Shown: positions 35,815 to 45,998, numbered from the stretch's first letter. The stretch is DNA of 47,925 bases from an uncultured bacterium (GCA_945829115.1 CALZTP010000007.1:1-47925), one strand, 5' to 3'. Numbers and translations: made by a program. The notes: generated by a model from the letters alone, not told the origin.

Positions 35815-36218
35815 AAGTTGTGTTTTATTTTTTTAGTTATTAAATTCGTATTAACAGGATGTTTAATTAGATTTAAAGTCTTTACACGTATTTTCTATCT
35901 GCAAATATACAAATAAAAACAGATACATTGATAGAAAACATAATTATTATTAATGTTTATTAACTAAATAGAGAAAAAATAACTTAAATCAAGTAGGTAA
36001 ATTGTTGAATAGTCAAAATTTAGTGTAAAATATGACACTTATTAAGCATTTAATTTTAGGGTATGCAAGTCCTTGAATGTTACTATTAGAATATGTTTTT
36101 GTGTAGAGATGGAGAGCAGCGACAAGCAGACACATTTTGGACCTTATTCCACGGGGCAGAATGACAGTTAGAGATGATTTCGCAAGCAAAAAAGCTGCGA
36201 TTAAGTTTTAGATTAAAA
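35815..36218 (-). promoter_or_regulatory. AT-rich upstream region of the first susC, with a -7 box
   Basis: TATATTTG on the - strand (35909-35902) fits the -7 consensus and would give a leader of ~80 nt. The TTTG box is not found at the right distance. The remaining ~300 bp are AT-rich without a gene or clear repeat. Confidence 0.4.
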
Positions 36219-36256
36219 AATTCAGGATGAGCCACGTGAATGACTCATCCTGAATT
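36213..36256 (-). terminator. Terminator after the DUF4957-like gene
   Basis: TTCAGGATGAG (36221-36231) pairs perfectly with CTCATCCTGAA (36244-36254), extended by A-T pairs. On the - strand TTTTTTAATC follows. It separates the two susCD units, so each is its own transcript. Confidence 0.9.
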
Positions 36257-36359
36257 ATTGATGCCGTATTTCCGATGGGAATTCTTTTAAGAGCATTGTG
36301 AGATGCTCTTCTCGTGTTTGTGTTTGTGAATCCCCGTTTCGGAATACGTTTGAGGAATC

Positions 36360-38600
36360 TTACTTAAGGTTTGTGCGCCACTTGCTTGCACCGATACCCA
36401 ACTTATAGATGTTAGAGTTGAGAACCTTGTCGGTATTCTTGAAGTAGAGACCGTCAAGATTATCGGTATGGTGGTCGAGGTGGTGTGGCTTCTCACCTAT
36501 GATGTTCTTAGGATTTGGAGATACCATAAGCTCTGTTGCAGAGAGGTTATCAACGTGAACCTCAAGCTCGTCGGTGCCACTTGGGTAGATACAGCTTGAC
36601 AGGAACTTACCCATTGAGTTTGACTTGGCAGAGAATGCCTGCTTAGAGAACACCTGTCCGTTGGTGAGGTTGTTGTTTGTTGACCAGTTGTTTGCAACGT
36701 CGAAAGTTACGATACCAGAACCGTCACCACCCTGGATGTTACGGATATCAGAACCGCAGCAGTTGAGTGTACGGAGATCATCGTTCTCCTGCTTTGTTAC
36801 AGTGATGAAGTTGTTCTTGATGGTGAGTGAAGAACCACCTGGCATGTAACGGAAGTTTACGATTGGAGAAGTACCACGTGTCTGGAAGTTAATGAACGTG
36901 TTGTTGATGATCTTGATGTTCCAGCGTACAGACTCGTCCCATACGACGTTACGGTTCTGGTCGGTGATGAGCGATCCCATAGGAGAATCGTAGAATGTAT
37001 TGTTCTCTATGAGCACGTTCTTCAAGATGTTGCTCTTCGGTTTATCTTTACCATGATCGGCGAAGATAATCTGATAGCCAGAACCACCGTTTGCAAAGTA
37101 TCCATCGTTGAAGAACTCACAGTTCTTCATCACTATGTTCGCGATATTGAAGTCGTTTGAGCCCTGTACACGGAAGAAGCCACGAATGAGACCATTGAAG
37201 GTACAGTTGTTCCACTCGAGGAGTGTCACGTTGATACCCATACCGTTTGAGTACATGTTCATGAAGTAGTTACCAACAGCTTTGAAGCCAGAGCCGTCCT
37301 GAGAGTGTCCATAGTTTTTAGCGAGAGGCACGTCAATGTCGAGGTCCATGAAGCGGACTGAGTCGATGTCGAGAGGGATTGAAGAGTTCTCGCCTGGCTG
37401 TGGCTGTCTACCAAGCATGAAGTTACATGTGTTTATACTGTTACCTGTCTGTGTCATACCGCTAAGGTAGAGCTTTGCTTTCTTGCCGGCAGCGAGGTCC
37501 TCTGGGTTGGTACGGAGTGTGAGACCCTTGTAAATAGAAAGGTTAGAAGTGCAGTGGTAAGCCTTACCACCTTCAAGGTAGAACACCTGATTTTCTGCCA
37601 ATTCATTTGAAGCGCAGTATCCATTAATGATATGATCAATCTCCATTGAGTTGTAAGCAGAAATATCATAGATATTGTCTGTACCAATGGTATCAACGGC
37701 ATTCGGAACGTGCTTAATGAGAATAGCAGGTCCGGCATCACCCTTCGTACGCTTCATAAGCGGGTTGAAGTTTGCGTCTACAGACACCTTGATGTCACCA
37801 TCCCAAACATCTACGTTGTAAACAGCGTTCTCAGAAAGACCATCTACGTCAATATAGCCACGATTCCAGTCTTCATCTGTAAGGATGTACTTCTTAAACT
37901 TCTCAGGAACGACAGCATTTGGAGAAGACTTAGAAGGAGTGACAGTGAGGTAGTCAACCTTAAAGACGTCACCGTTGATAGTGAAATGCTCCTTGAAGCC
38001 AAGAAGCTGTTCGTCCGTGTAGCCCTTAGTGCTGCGGTTGAGGTTCACGCGCATGGAAGTCTTAGTGATGTCAGAGACCTGAATGATAGAAGGCACATTG
38101 TAGCGTTTTTCTGTATCGAGTCCGAGCCATTCTGCCCATCCTCGACCGTCACCGTGACCGTACCACTCTGAGTTCTTAGGGTCGTTAAGGTCTGCAGAAT
38201 GGAGAGTACGGATTGCAAAACGGTATGACGTCTGATACTCAAGGTCTTTGATTACACAGTCGAGAACGTCTGCAGGGAGGATGGTGTCTCCAGAGAGAAG
38301 TCCGAGAGAGTCGGCATCATGCCATGCCTGTGAACCGCCAGACACGTTTGGCTGGAGTGCCCAACGGATTTGATAGCCGTATGCTCCCTGCACACCGAAC
38401 CAGTAAAGGTGTACGTCGTTGAGGTCAACAACAGTACAGTTGTAAGGGTCATTATCTCCCTTGCCGGTATTGTTGTCGCATCGGAACATTGTTCTGAACA
38501 TGCGGTCAGCTCCTGCTGGGATATCATCGTCGTCAGAACAAGAGACGAATGCAGAAGAAGCTGCGAACATGCAGAATGAATATAATAAGAATTTCTTCAT
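36360..38600 (-). CDS. Surface lipoprotein with beta-helix, DUF4957/DUF5123-like
   Basis: 746 residues from the ATG at 38600. A further 22 in-frame codons upstream lack a signal-peptide character and are excluded. The lipoprotein signal ends at Cys21 (SSAFVSC) followed by SDDDD, an acidic surface-export motif. Residues ~40-280 look like fibronectin III-type modules (VHLYWFGVQGAYGYQIRWAL; VYNVDVWDG). Residues ~330-700 form a right-handed parallel beta-helix with repeated N and F ladders (LLEWNNCTFNGL; VLIENNTFYDS; IKIINNTFINF). This matches DUF4957/DUF5123 proteins, which occur in pectin-utilisation loci as surface glycan-binding proteins. No lyase catalytic triad is evident, so binding is more likely than cleavage. 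It is the third gene of the second susCD unit, 88 bp after susD. Confidence 0.85.
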   Translation of the reverse strand: MKKFLLYSFCMFAASSAFVSCSDDDDIPAGADRMFRTMFRCDNNTGKGDNDPYNCTVVDLNDVHLYWFGVQGAYGYQIRWALQPNVSGGSQAWHDADSLGLLSGDTILPADVLDCVIKDLEYQTSYRFAIRTLHSADLNDPKNSEWYGHGDGRGWAEWLGLDTEKRYNVPSIIQVSDITKTSMRVNLNRSTKGYTDEQLLGFKEHFTINGDVFKVDYLTVTPSKSSPNAVVPEKFKKYILTDEDWNRGYIDVDGLSENAVYNVDVWDGDIKVSVDANFNPLMKRTKGDAGPAILIKHVPNAVDTIGTDNIYDISAYNSMEIDHIINGYCASNELAENQVFYLEGGKAYHCTSNLSIYKGLTLRTNPEDLAAGKKAKLYLSGMTQTGNSINTCNFMLGRQPQPGENSSIPLDIDSVRFMDLDIDVPLAKNYGHSQDGSGFKAVGNYFMNMYSNGMGINVTLLEWNNCTFNGLIRGFFRVQGSNDFNIANIVMKNCEFFNDGYFANGGSGYQIIFADHGKDKPKSNILKNVLIENNTFYDSPMGSLITDQNRNVVWDESVRWNIKIINNTFINFQTRGTSPIVNFRYMPGGSSLTIKNNFITVTKQENDDLRTLNCCGSDIRNIQGGDGSGIVTFDVANNWSTNNNLTNGQVFSKQAFSAKSNSMGKFLSSCIYPSGTDELEVHVDNLSATELMVSPNPKNIIGEKPHHLDHHTDNLDGLYFKNTDKVLNSNIYKLGIGASKWRTNLK

Positions 38601-38688
38601 TGTTCTGAATTTGTTTGGGTTATTGTTTTCTTTTGTAGGGTGGCAGAGGGTATGTACATGTGTCATGCCCTTTGCCGCCTTTCATGAA

Positions 38689-40755
38689 TTAATATCCGTA
38701 CTGCTGCTTGTAGGCACCACTTGAGCGTGCGATAGCCTCCTGTGGATAAGGAAGGAGATAGCGTACTGCTGGAAGGTTCTTTACATCGTAGCTTACAGGA
38801 TTGATTCTTGTTGCCTTGCCGTCAACAACGAGTGTGATGTCGCCGTTTATCTCACCGCGGATATAGCCATAGAGAGAGTAGAGCACCTGTGCCTTTGGTG
38901 AGCCATCGTCGTTACACCAGTTGTAGAACTGTGTATCGGTCCAACCGATTGTAGAGCTTGAGCTTGCAAGACCTGTTACGTCTTTCTCTGAAATCGGTGT
39001 GTAAGGAAGACCATTCTGCTCCATAAAGTTGGCAGGACTGATCTGTGGCTGTGTACCCGTCTTGTAAGGGTTGAAGATAAAGCGGAGTGGCTGAGAGGTG
39101 TTCTCGTAGAGAGTCTTGTCACCTGGGTTCTTGATGATACAAGAGAAGATGTCGTAAGGGAGAATCTCTGACCACTTAATGCCATCGTACTCCTCAACCA
39201 TGTCTGAAAACTCTGAAGAAGCTACAGAGTTAACAGCTGTAGAGTGGTAGCGGAGGAAGGTGTAGAACAGTTTCTCGCCGTAGAGGTTGTTACGAACGAG
39301 GTCCTTCCAGCGGATATTCTCACCACCGAACTCAAGGGCACGCTCGTCGAGCACTGCGTTGAGGAAGGTCTCCTTGTCGGTAGAAACCTGAGCAACGTAT
39401 GCATCTACCTTCTCAGCACGGTCAGCAGGAGCAAAAGCACGGTTACGAACCTGCTTGAGAGCGTCCTGAGCAGCTGCTGTTGGCTTGCCTTCAATTTCAT
39501 TCTCTGCCTCGGCGAACATCAAGAGCACGTCTGTGTAGCGGAGGTAAGGGAAGTTGATACCTGTAGCACCTGTGGTGTTATTGCCAAGAGCGATGGTCTT
39601 CCAAAGCTTTGACCACTTGCCGTTATAAGAAGAGTAGTCGGCATGTACCTGTGGAAGGTTTGAAGAGGTGTAGTACCAGAAAACGTTGATGTGGTCGCGG
39701 CGAAGGTCTTTCTCGTCGTATTTGTAACGAAGGAAAGCCTCAAGGCGAGCATCGCCCTTTGCCTCACCCCAAGCATGTGGAGTAACGCCTTCTGAAGACT
39801 CGCACTTAGGACCCCAATAGTAGCCAACCTGTCCTGTGCTACCTGTTCCGAAAGGAAGTTCAAAGATTGGGTCGTCACCGTTGTTCACGATATCGTTACA
39901 CTCGTCTACGAACACTTTCTTGAAGCTGTTTGTAAGGCTGTGAGTGCCTGAGTCAATCACCTTCTTTGCATAGTCGCGAGCGATGGTGTAGAACTCCTTG
40001 CTATTTGCAGGGCGTGCCATCTTACCAACTGTTGTACCCTCTGCTGGACGAAGAGAGTAACCACCTGCCTGAAGGGCGAGACGTGCAATCATTGCCTGAC
40101 AAGCATCCTGAGAGATGCGCTCAACACCTTCTGAGAGCGATGTTGAAGGAATCATGAGAGGCTCTATGGCTCTCAGATCTTCGATAAGTTTTGCATATAC
40201 CTCGTCGCGGCTGGTCACTGCAGGAACAAAGTCCTGACTTACGTATGTAGGCACGAAGGTGAAAGGAATATCGCCAAAGTAGCAGAGCAGTTCATAGTAG
40301 AACATCGCACGCATTACCTTTGCCTCGCCAAGCTTCTGAGCGAGCTCTTCGTATTCGCTATTATCTTCTGTATATAGCGGACTGTTCTCGAGGTTATAGA
40401 TAAACTCGTTTGCTGTTTCAATGCCTGAGTAGAGAGAGTTCCAAACCTTCTCTACTGTTCCAGACTCTGCTGTACAGTCAAATCGCTTCGGAGCGTTTAT
40501 CTGTGCCACCTCGTTTGAGTTTGCGGAAAAGTCAACGTCGCTATTCAGGGCAAGGTCAACATAGATGTATTTTCCGAAAGTGTTATCAGAAAGGACTTTG
40601 GCATAAACACCATTGAGCGCAGTATTTATCTGGGAAGGTGAAGAGAATACGCTCTCTACGGTTGCGCTTGATGGCGCATCAACCTCAAGATAATCGCTGC
40701 ATGATGTCAGTGCCAGAACACCTACTCCGCTGATTAATATATTCTTCAGTTTCAT
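38689..40755 (-). CDS. SusD-like surface glycan-binding lipoprotein (second unit)
   Basis: 688 residues, RagB/SusD family. The lipobox LTSC ends at Cys19, followed by SDYLEVDAPS. Typical features are VFSSPSQINTALNGVYAKV, VWNSLYSGIETANEFIYNLE and AKVMRAMFYYELLCYFGDIP for the TPR helices. FPYLRYTDVLLMFAEAENEI and VLDERALEFGGENIRWKDL mark the C-terminal half. The sequence is only distantly similar to the first unit's SusD, so the two units probably bind different oligosaccharides. It lies between its susC partner and the beta-helix lipoprotein. Confidence 0.95.
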   Translation of the reverse strand: MKLKNILISGVGVLALTSCSDYLEVDAPSSATVESVFSSPSQINTALNGVYAKVLSDNTFGKYIYVDLALNSDVDFSANSNEVAQINAPKRFDCTAESGTVEKVWNSLYSGIETANEFIYNLENSPLYTEDNSEYEELAQKLGEAKVMRAMFYYELLCYFGDIPFTFVPTYVSQDFVPAVTSRDEVYAKLIEDLRAIEPLMIPSTSLSEGVERISQDACQAMIARLALQAGGYSLRPAEGTTVGKMARPANSKEFYTIARDYAKKVIDSGTHSLTNSFKKVFVDECNDIVNNGDDPIFELPFGTGSTGQVGYYWGPKCESSEGVTPHAWGEAKGDARLEAFLRYKYDEKDLRRDHINVFWYYTSSNLPQVHADYSSYNGKWSKLWKTIALGNNTTGATGINFPYLRYTDVLLMFAEAENEIEGKPTAAAQDALKQVRNRAFAPADRAEKVDAYVAQVSTDKETFLNAVLDERALEFGGENIRWKDLVRNNLYGEKLFYTFLRYHSTAVNSVASSEFSDMVEEYDGIKWSEILPYDIFSCIIKNPGDKTLYENTSQPLRFIFNPYKTGTQPQISPANFMEQNGLPYTPISEKDVTGLASSSSTIGWTDTQFYNWCNDDGSPKAQVLYSLYGYIRGEINGDITLVVDGKATRINPVSYDVKNLPAVRYLLPYPQEAIARSSGAYKQQYGY

Positions 40756-40861
40756 ATATTCTTGTCTTGTTTATGGTTTTGGCTTTTGGCTGTCCTGCTT
40801 CATTGGAACGGGAGCTTTTACACTTTCCCCCAAGCAGGAGCCTTACGACCATAATATTTTT

Positions 40862-43800
40862 TTAGAATGTTAAGTTAACACCGAGAGAGAACTGACGGTT
40901 ACGTGGGTAACGGTTGTAGTCCATAGAAGGTGTCAAACCTGACTGTACGTCAACCTCAGGGTCAAAGCCAGAATAGCTGGTGATGATGAAGAGGTTTGTG
41001 GCTGATGCATATACGCGGAACTTGTTGACACCAAACTTCTTTGTAAGCTTCTTTGGAAGGGTATAACCTATTGTTACGTCAGTACAACGGAGGAATGAAC
41101 CGTCCTCAACGAAGTTAGAGAGCATCTGCTTTGTAACAAGGTCTGCTGGGTTCCAAAGAGTAGCATTGGCATTCATGTTGTGGTACTCCTCAAGGGCATT
41201 ATCAAGATAATAGTTCTTGTACATAGCCTCACCAGAGAAGCGGCTACCGTCATTCACGTGGGTATAACGCCAACGCTGGTCAGCGAAGTCTGAGAAGACG
41301 TTGAAGAAGTTATACTGGCTTGTGGTAGAAGATGAGAGTGTGTATGCTGTAGCATTGTAAACATCAAAACCTACCATGTATGTGAAGTTTGCTGTGAAGT
41401 CGAAGTCCTTCCACTGACCAGAGATACCGAAACCACCTGTGAAGTCTGGGTTTGTGTTACCAATCACGGTCTTGTCTTTCTGGTCAACAATGCCATCGCC
41501 ATTGAGATCCTTCAGCTTGATCTTACCAGGGAGGGTAGCCTCACCAGAGTTGCTCTTGCCGAGTGCCATGTTCACAACGGTGTTAGGGAGACGGTTGCCG
41601 TTCGCATCGAGGTGTGGCACTTCGTCTGACCAAGGTACAGCGAGGAAATTCTGTGTTGAATCCCAGAAGAACTCGTCGGCTGTGTAGAGTCCGTCGTATA
41701 CGTAGCCGTAGAAGAGTCCGAGCTCGCCACCTACCTCAAGCTTATAATCTGCCTCGTCTGCTGACTTCCAGTTGCCTGCGGTGTTGTAGAGAACATTGTC
41801 GGTAGCATTAAGCTGCTTAATGGTCATCTTGTTCATACCAAAGGTGAGGTTTGCAGAGAGAACGTAGTCCTTACCGCGGAGGATGTCTCCGTTCACGGTG
41901 AGCTCGAAACCTTTGTTCTGAACCTTACCGATGTTCTGCATCTGAGTTGTGTAACCTGATACAGAAGGGATGGTAGACTTGTAGAGGAGGTCACGAGTTG
42001 TATTCAAGTAGAACTCTGGAGTAACGGTGAGTCGGCTGTCGAAGAAAGACATGTCGAACGCTACGTTACGAGTGATTGTGGTCTCCCACTTGATATCCTT
42101 GTTAGGGAAGGTAGAAGGACCGTCATAGAAGAGCTCGCCATCCTTCACTGTCTCGCCGAAAGCAGGACCACCCTTAGAGTTGATGGTGTAGAGGTAGCGC
42201 CAGAGGTCATCGTTGATGTTATTGTTACCAGCGAGACCGAACGCAGCACGAAGCTTCAACTGGTTGATCCACTTCACATCCTTAAAGAAAGCCTCACGCT
42301 TCATGTCCCAAGCACCAGAAATAGAAGGGAAGTAACCCCACTGGCTGCCTGGTGCGAACTTTGTAGAACCGTCGGCACGGAACGTAGCGGAGAGGAGGTA
42401 CTTGTGGTCAAAGTTGTAGTTTGCCTGTCCGAAGAATGATGCCATACGGTTCGGTGTAGATAGTGAGGAAAGAATCTCATAAGGAGTTCCATAGCTCATA
42501 TTGTCCCAAGCGGTATTGGCATCGATGCTACGAGAGAAGAGGTGGCTCGTCTGGCTCTTTGTTCTCTTCTGGTAGTTGTAAACTTCCTGACCAAGAAGGA
42601 AAGAGAAGTTATGATTGTCCTTATGTGTGAACGAGTAGCTGGCAGTATTCGTCCAGGTATAAGACTCAGTGTGAGTGTCTTTAAGAGTAGCAAGAGGGAG
42701 TGCCTGGTGGACAGTCTTCTGAGCTTCAGAAGTCAGAGGACCGTAGTACTGCATCTCGTCGCCCTCAGAGATAGAATAGTTACCCTCGGTGCGAAGCACG
42801 AGACCCTTGATAGGAGTCCACTGCAGAGAGAACTGGTTGCTTACAGAGTAAGAATGCTTCTTCTGCTGGTTGGTCTCGATATCTGACCTAGGGTTGGTAT
42901 ATGCAAAGTTTGCCTCCTCGTCTGGATCGGCAACCTCTGGAGCCCAGAAAGCAGTCTCGCGGAGACCGTTGGTTGGACGATAGCGGAGCACATCAGCAAG
43001 ACCGCCAGAACCGATGCGTGAACCACCACCACCTACGTCACGACGATATGTCATACGTGGGTTGTAAGTAAGTACGAGATTCTTGGTAAGGTTTGCGGAA
43101 AGCTTCACGTTCATATTGGTACGGCGTACACCTGAACCGAGGATAATACCCTTGTCTTCTGTCTGTGTGAGAGAAACGTTGAACTTCAACTTGTCATTAC
43201 CACCACCTACGGTTACGTTGGCAGAGTAGTTAATAGGATTTTCTCCGAGAATCTCATCCTGCCAGTCGTGGGTAGGGAGGTTGTAGTAAAGGTCGAGGTC
43301 GGCTGGGTTACCGAAGTTGTAACGGAACGACTTTGCCCAAGAAGAACGAGTACCGTTAGCAGCAGCACGGTCATACTGGTAGTCTGCGAACTGTGCTGTG
43401 TTCATAAGATCGAGCTTCTTTGATACAGAAGCTACAGAGAGACGACCGTTGAAGCCTACCTGAATGCGACCTGCCTGTGCAGATTTTGTGGTTACAACGA
43501 TTACACCGTTACCACCCTTCGCACCATAGATAGCTGTAAGGGAGGCATCCTTGAGAACGTCGATAGATGCGATATCTGACGGTGGGATATCGTTGATGTT
43601 TGACTGCTGGAAACCGTCAACGATGTAGAGAGGCTCGTTTGACTGGGTCACAGACGTAGCACCACGAACACGGATGTTGATATCAGCACCTGGCTGACCA
43701 TCGACAGTGGTTACCTGCACACCGGCAATCTTACCTGCGAGAGCCTCTGCTGCTGATGCTACAGGGACTACGGCAAGCTTGGCTCCTGATACGGAACCAA

Positions 43801-44173
43801 CAGAACCGGTGAGATCCTTACGTGCCTTGGAGGTATAACCCAAGACAACAACTTCTTCCATCGTGCTGGCGTCGTCCTGAAGGATAATCTTCAGATCCTG
43901 ACCTGCTGCCACTTCCTGAGTGACCATGCCGACGTAAGAAACAACGATTTTCTTTCCGGCAGCGACCTTCAACTTGAAGTTACCATCGATGTCGGAGATG
44001 GCTGCATTCTTGGCATTGCCCTTTTCTGTGATCGTAGCACCGATTACAGGCTCATTCTGTGAGTCGTAAACAGTACCATTCACCTGTACCTGTGCCATTA
44101 CGGCTGCAGGTACTCCAAGGAGAAGGAATACCAACATGCATACCTTGCAAAACATTTTCTTTGCTTCCATCAT
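40862..44173 (-). CDS. SusC-like TonB-dependent transporter (second unit)
   Basis: 1103-residue outer-membrane importer. A signal peptide ends at about residue 27 (VMAQ). A regulatory-like domain follows (VNGTVYDSQNEPVIGATITE), then EEVVVLGYTSKARKDLTGSV. The plug has EPLYIVDGFQQSNIND and SIDVLKDASLTAIYGAKG, and the barrel ends FSLGVNLTF. Two adjacent ATG codons (44173, 44170) are possible starts. There is no STN domain. It heads the transcript susC-susD-DUF4957-like and has a ~257-nt leader with direct repeats upstream of the promoter. Confidence 0.96.
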   Translation of the reverse strand: MMEAKKMFCKVCMLVFLLLGVPAAVMAQVQVNGTVYDSQNEPVIGATITEKGNAKNAAISDIDGNFKLKVAAGKKIVVSYVGMVTQEVAAGQDLKIILQDDASTMEEVVVLGYTSKARKDLTGSVGSVSGAKLAVVPVASAAEALAGKIAGVQVTTVDGQPGADINIRVRGATSVTQSNEPLYIVDGFQQSNINDIPPSDIASIDVLKDASLTAIYGAKGGNGVIVVTTKSAQAGRIQVGFNGRLSVASVSKKLDLMNTAQFADYQYDRAAANGTRSSWAKSFRYNFGNPADLDLYYNLPTHDWQDEILGENPINYSANVTVGGGNDKLKFNVSLTQTEDKGIILGSGVRRTNMNVKLSANLTKNLVLTYNPRMTYRRDVGGGGSRIGSGGLADVLRYRPTNGLRETAFWAPEVADPDEEANFAYTNPRSDIETNQQKKHSYSVSNQFSLQWTPIKGLVLRTEGNYSISEGDEMQYYGPLTSEAQKTVHQALPLATLKDTHTESYTWTNTASYSFTHKDNHNFSFLLGQEVYNYQKRTKSQTSHLFSRSIDANTAWDNMSYGTPYEILSSLSTPNRMASFFGQANYNFDHKYLLSATFRADGSTKFAPGSQWGYFPSISGAWDMKREAFFKDVKWINQLKLRAAFGLAGNNNINDDLWRYLYTINSKGGPAFGETVKDGELFYDGPSTFPNKDIKWETTITRNVAFDMSFFDSRLTVTPEFYLNTTRDLLYKSTIPSVSGYTTQMQNIGKVQNKGFELTVNGDILRGKDYVLSANLTFGMNKMTIKQLNATDNVLYNTAGNWKSADEADYKLEVGGELGLFYGYVYDGLYTADEFFWDSTQNFLAVPWSDEVPHLDANGNRLPNTVVNMALGKSNSGEATLPGKIKLKDLNGDGIVDQKDKTVIGNTNPDFTGGFGISGQWKDFDFTANFTYMVGFDVYNATAYTLSSSTTSQYNFFNVFSDFADQRWRYTHVNDGSRFSGEAMYKNYYLDNALEEYHNMNANATLWNPADLVTKQMLSNFVEDGSFLRCTDVTIGYTLPKKLTKKFGVNKFRVYASATNLFIITSYSGFDPEVDVQSGLTPSMDYNRYPRNRQFSLGVNLTF

Positions 44174-44437
44174 GTTGTAATTTTTGTTTTTTAAAGTTAG
44201 TTATTTATTTGGATTTTTTTCTAACTAAATGTGAATAATTTGGTTTTATGAGGTTAGTCTTCTTTATTAAAATATGATAATAGATAGCTTGGGACTATAA
44301 ATTTCATATTTATCATTCATAACACCTAAGACAACGTACTTTTATAAAAAGGTACTATGTGCTCAGACTCTTCTTCGAAAGATTGTTTACGTCAATAAAT
44401 GATTTAAGGCAACTGTATCATAAATGTATTTTCGGTG

Positions 44438-44468
44438 CAAAATTAAGACTTTTTTATTAAATAACATA
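44438..44468 (-). promoter_or_regulatory. Promoter for the second susC unit
   Basis: On the - strand: TATG (44468-44465, three of four bases of TTTG), 19 bp, TAATTTTG (44445-44438). The transcript would start near 44431, leaving a long untranslated leader. The gap 44174-44642 contains no gene. Confidence 0.5.
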
Positions 44469-44475
44469 ATTTGAC

Positions 44476-44504
44476 GTTAATCAATTCTGTTAATTGTTGT
44501 TAAT
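44476..44504 (-). promoter_or_regulatory. Three ATTAAC direct repeats upstream of the second susC promoter
   Basis: On the - strand ATTAAC occurs at 44504-44499, 44494-44489 and 44481-44476, spaced 10 and 13 bp, just upstream of the -33 box. The position suits an activator site; AT-richness makes chance possible. Confidence 0.3.
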
Positions 44505-44604
44505 TACCTGCTTTTAGACTCTTTTTCCACCATAAATGCACAGATTTTCCTCTTATTTTTTGTGAATAAAGAGACAGAATATAGGATTTCTGCAATTATT
44601 TGAG

Positions 44605-44612
44605 TAACTTTG
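44605..44612 (+). promoter_or_regulatory. miaB promoter -7 box
   Basis: TAACTTTG fits TAnnTTTG. It predicts a start near 44618, about 25 nt before the ATG at 44643, and excludes the in-frame TTG at 44610 as the translation start. No TTTG is seen at the -33 distance. Confidence 0.55.
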
Positions 44613-44642
44613 CAGGCAGATCTGAAACTTATAGAACAAAGT

Positions 44643-45998
44643 ATGAAGAAACTATTTATTGAAACGTATGGATGCCAGATGAACGTGGCAGATTCTGAGG
44701 TCGTTGCCTCAGTGATGAAAATGGCAGGGTATGAACTCTGCGAGGGTATTGACGATGCGGATGCGGTTTTTCTGAACACCTGCTCCGTAAGAGAGAATGC
44801 AGAGAACAAAGTGCTGCATCGACTCGACACCTTATATAATATATATAGGAACAAAGGGAAGAAGGTGGTGCTCGGAGTTCTCGGTTGCATGGCAGAGCGA
44901 ATGAAGGAGGAGCTGATAGAGGCTCACCACGCAGACCTTGTGGCAGGACCAGACTCCTACATGGCGCTACCTACGCTCATTGCTCAATGCGAGTTGGGAC
45001 AGAAAGCGATAGACACGGAGCTGTCGATGACAGAGACCTACCGTGACATTATGCCGCTACGAGCACATAGCAATCGTCTGTCTGGATTTGTGAGCATTAT
45101 GAGGGGATGCAATAACTTCTGCCACTATTGTATAGTGCCTTACACACGTGGAAGGGAAAGATCACGAGATGTGAAGTCTATTCTCAGCGAATGTCGTGAC
45201 TTACAGGAAAGGGGCTATAAGGAAGTCACTCTTCTCGGACAGAACGTGAACAGCTACAAAGCTATTGATGAAAACGGCAATGAGGTGTCATTCCCTATGC
45301 TGCTGGCAAAAGTAGCGGAAGAGGTGCCAGAGATGAGGATTCGCTTTACCACCTCTCACCCGAAGGATATGAGTGACGAAACCTTGCACACCATTGCACG
45401 CTACCCTAATCTCTGCCAGCATATTCATCTGCCAGTGCAGTCAGGCTCTGACAAGATTCTGAAGCTTATGAACAGGAAATACACGCGAGATTGGTATCTC
45501 GACCGTGTGAAAGCAATACGCACAATTCTTCCTGACTGCTCTATAACAACAGATATCTTCGTAGGCTATCACGATGAGACCATTGAAGACCATGAGATGT
45601 CACTGTCGCTGATGAAGGAGGTGGGATACGATTCTGCCTTTATGTTCAAATATTCTGAACGACCGGGAACATACGCTTCAAAGAACCTTCCGGACAATGT
45701 TCCAGAGGAGGAGAAAATCCGCCGTCTCAACGAGATGATACAGCTGCAGACGGAGATTAGTGCTGAGCAATACAGAAAGGATATCGGAAAGACCTTTGAG
45801 GTTCTTGTGGAGGGATATAGCAAACGTTCACGAGAGCAGGTGTGTGGTCGCACGTCTCAAAACAAGATGGTGGTCTTCGACCGTTCCCTCACTCTCCCTG
45901 ACGGCTCTACTCGCACGTTCCATTCTGGAGAAAAGTGCATGGTGATGATTACCGAGTCGTCAAGTGCAACTCTGAAAGGTGTTGTGAAAGTAGATTAA
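44643..45998 (+). CDS. miaB: tRNA-2-methylthio-N6-dimethylallyladenosine synthase
   Basis: Radical-SAM methylthiotransferase that adds a methylthio group to i6A37 of tRNAs reading UNN codons. 451 residues from the ATG at 44643. The N-terminal UPF0004 domain has its three cluster cysteines in YGCQMN (C11), LNTCSVRENA and LGCMAER. The radical-SAM CxxxCxxC is in RGCNNFCHYCIVPYTRG. The TRAM domain closes the protein (VLVEGYSKRSREQVCGRTSQ). It is single-gene and converges on the YbaK-type gene, the two stop codons sharing bases. Confidence 0.97.
   Translation: MKKLFIETYGCQMNVADSEVVASVMKMAGYELCEGIDDADAVFLNTCSVRENAENKVLHRLDTLYNIYRNKGKKVVLGVLGCMAERMKEELIEAHHADLVAGPDSYMALPTLIAQCELGQKAIDTELSMTETYRDIMPLRAHSNRLSGFVSIMRGCNNFCHYCIVPYTRGRERSRDVKSILSECRDLQERGYKEVTLLGQNVNSYKAIDENGNEVSFPMLLAKVAEEVPEMRIRFTTSHPKDMSDETLHTIARYPNLCQHIHLPVQSGSDKILKLMNRKYTRDWYLDRVKAIRTILPDCSITTDIFVGYHDETIEDHEMSLSLMKEVGYDSAFMFKYSERPGTYASKNLPDNVPEEEKIRRLNEMIQLQTEISAEQYRKDIGKTFEVLVEGYSKRSREQVCGRTSQNKMVVFDRSLTLPDGSTRTFHSGEKCMVMITESSSATLKGVVKVD

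Noticed and set aside
36360..38600. DUF4957-like protein as a polygalacturonase or lyase
   Set aside because: The beta-helix is clear, but I see no GH28 or PL catalytic residue pattern, and the lipoprotein signal and PUL position fit a binding protein better.
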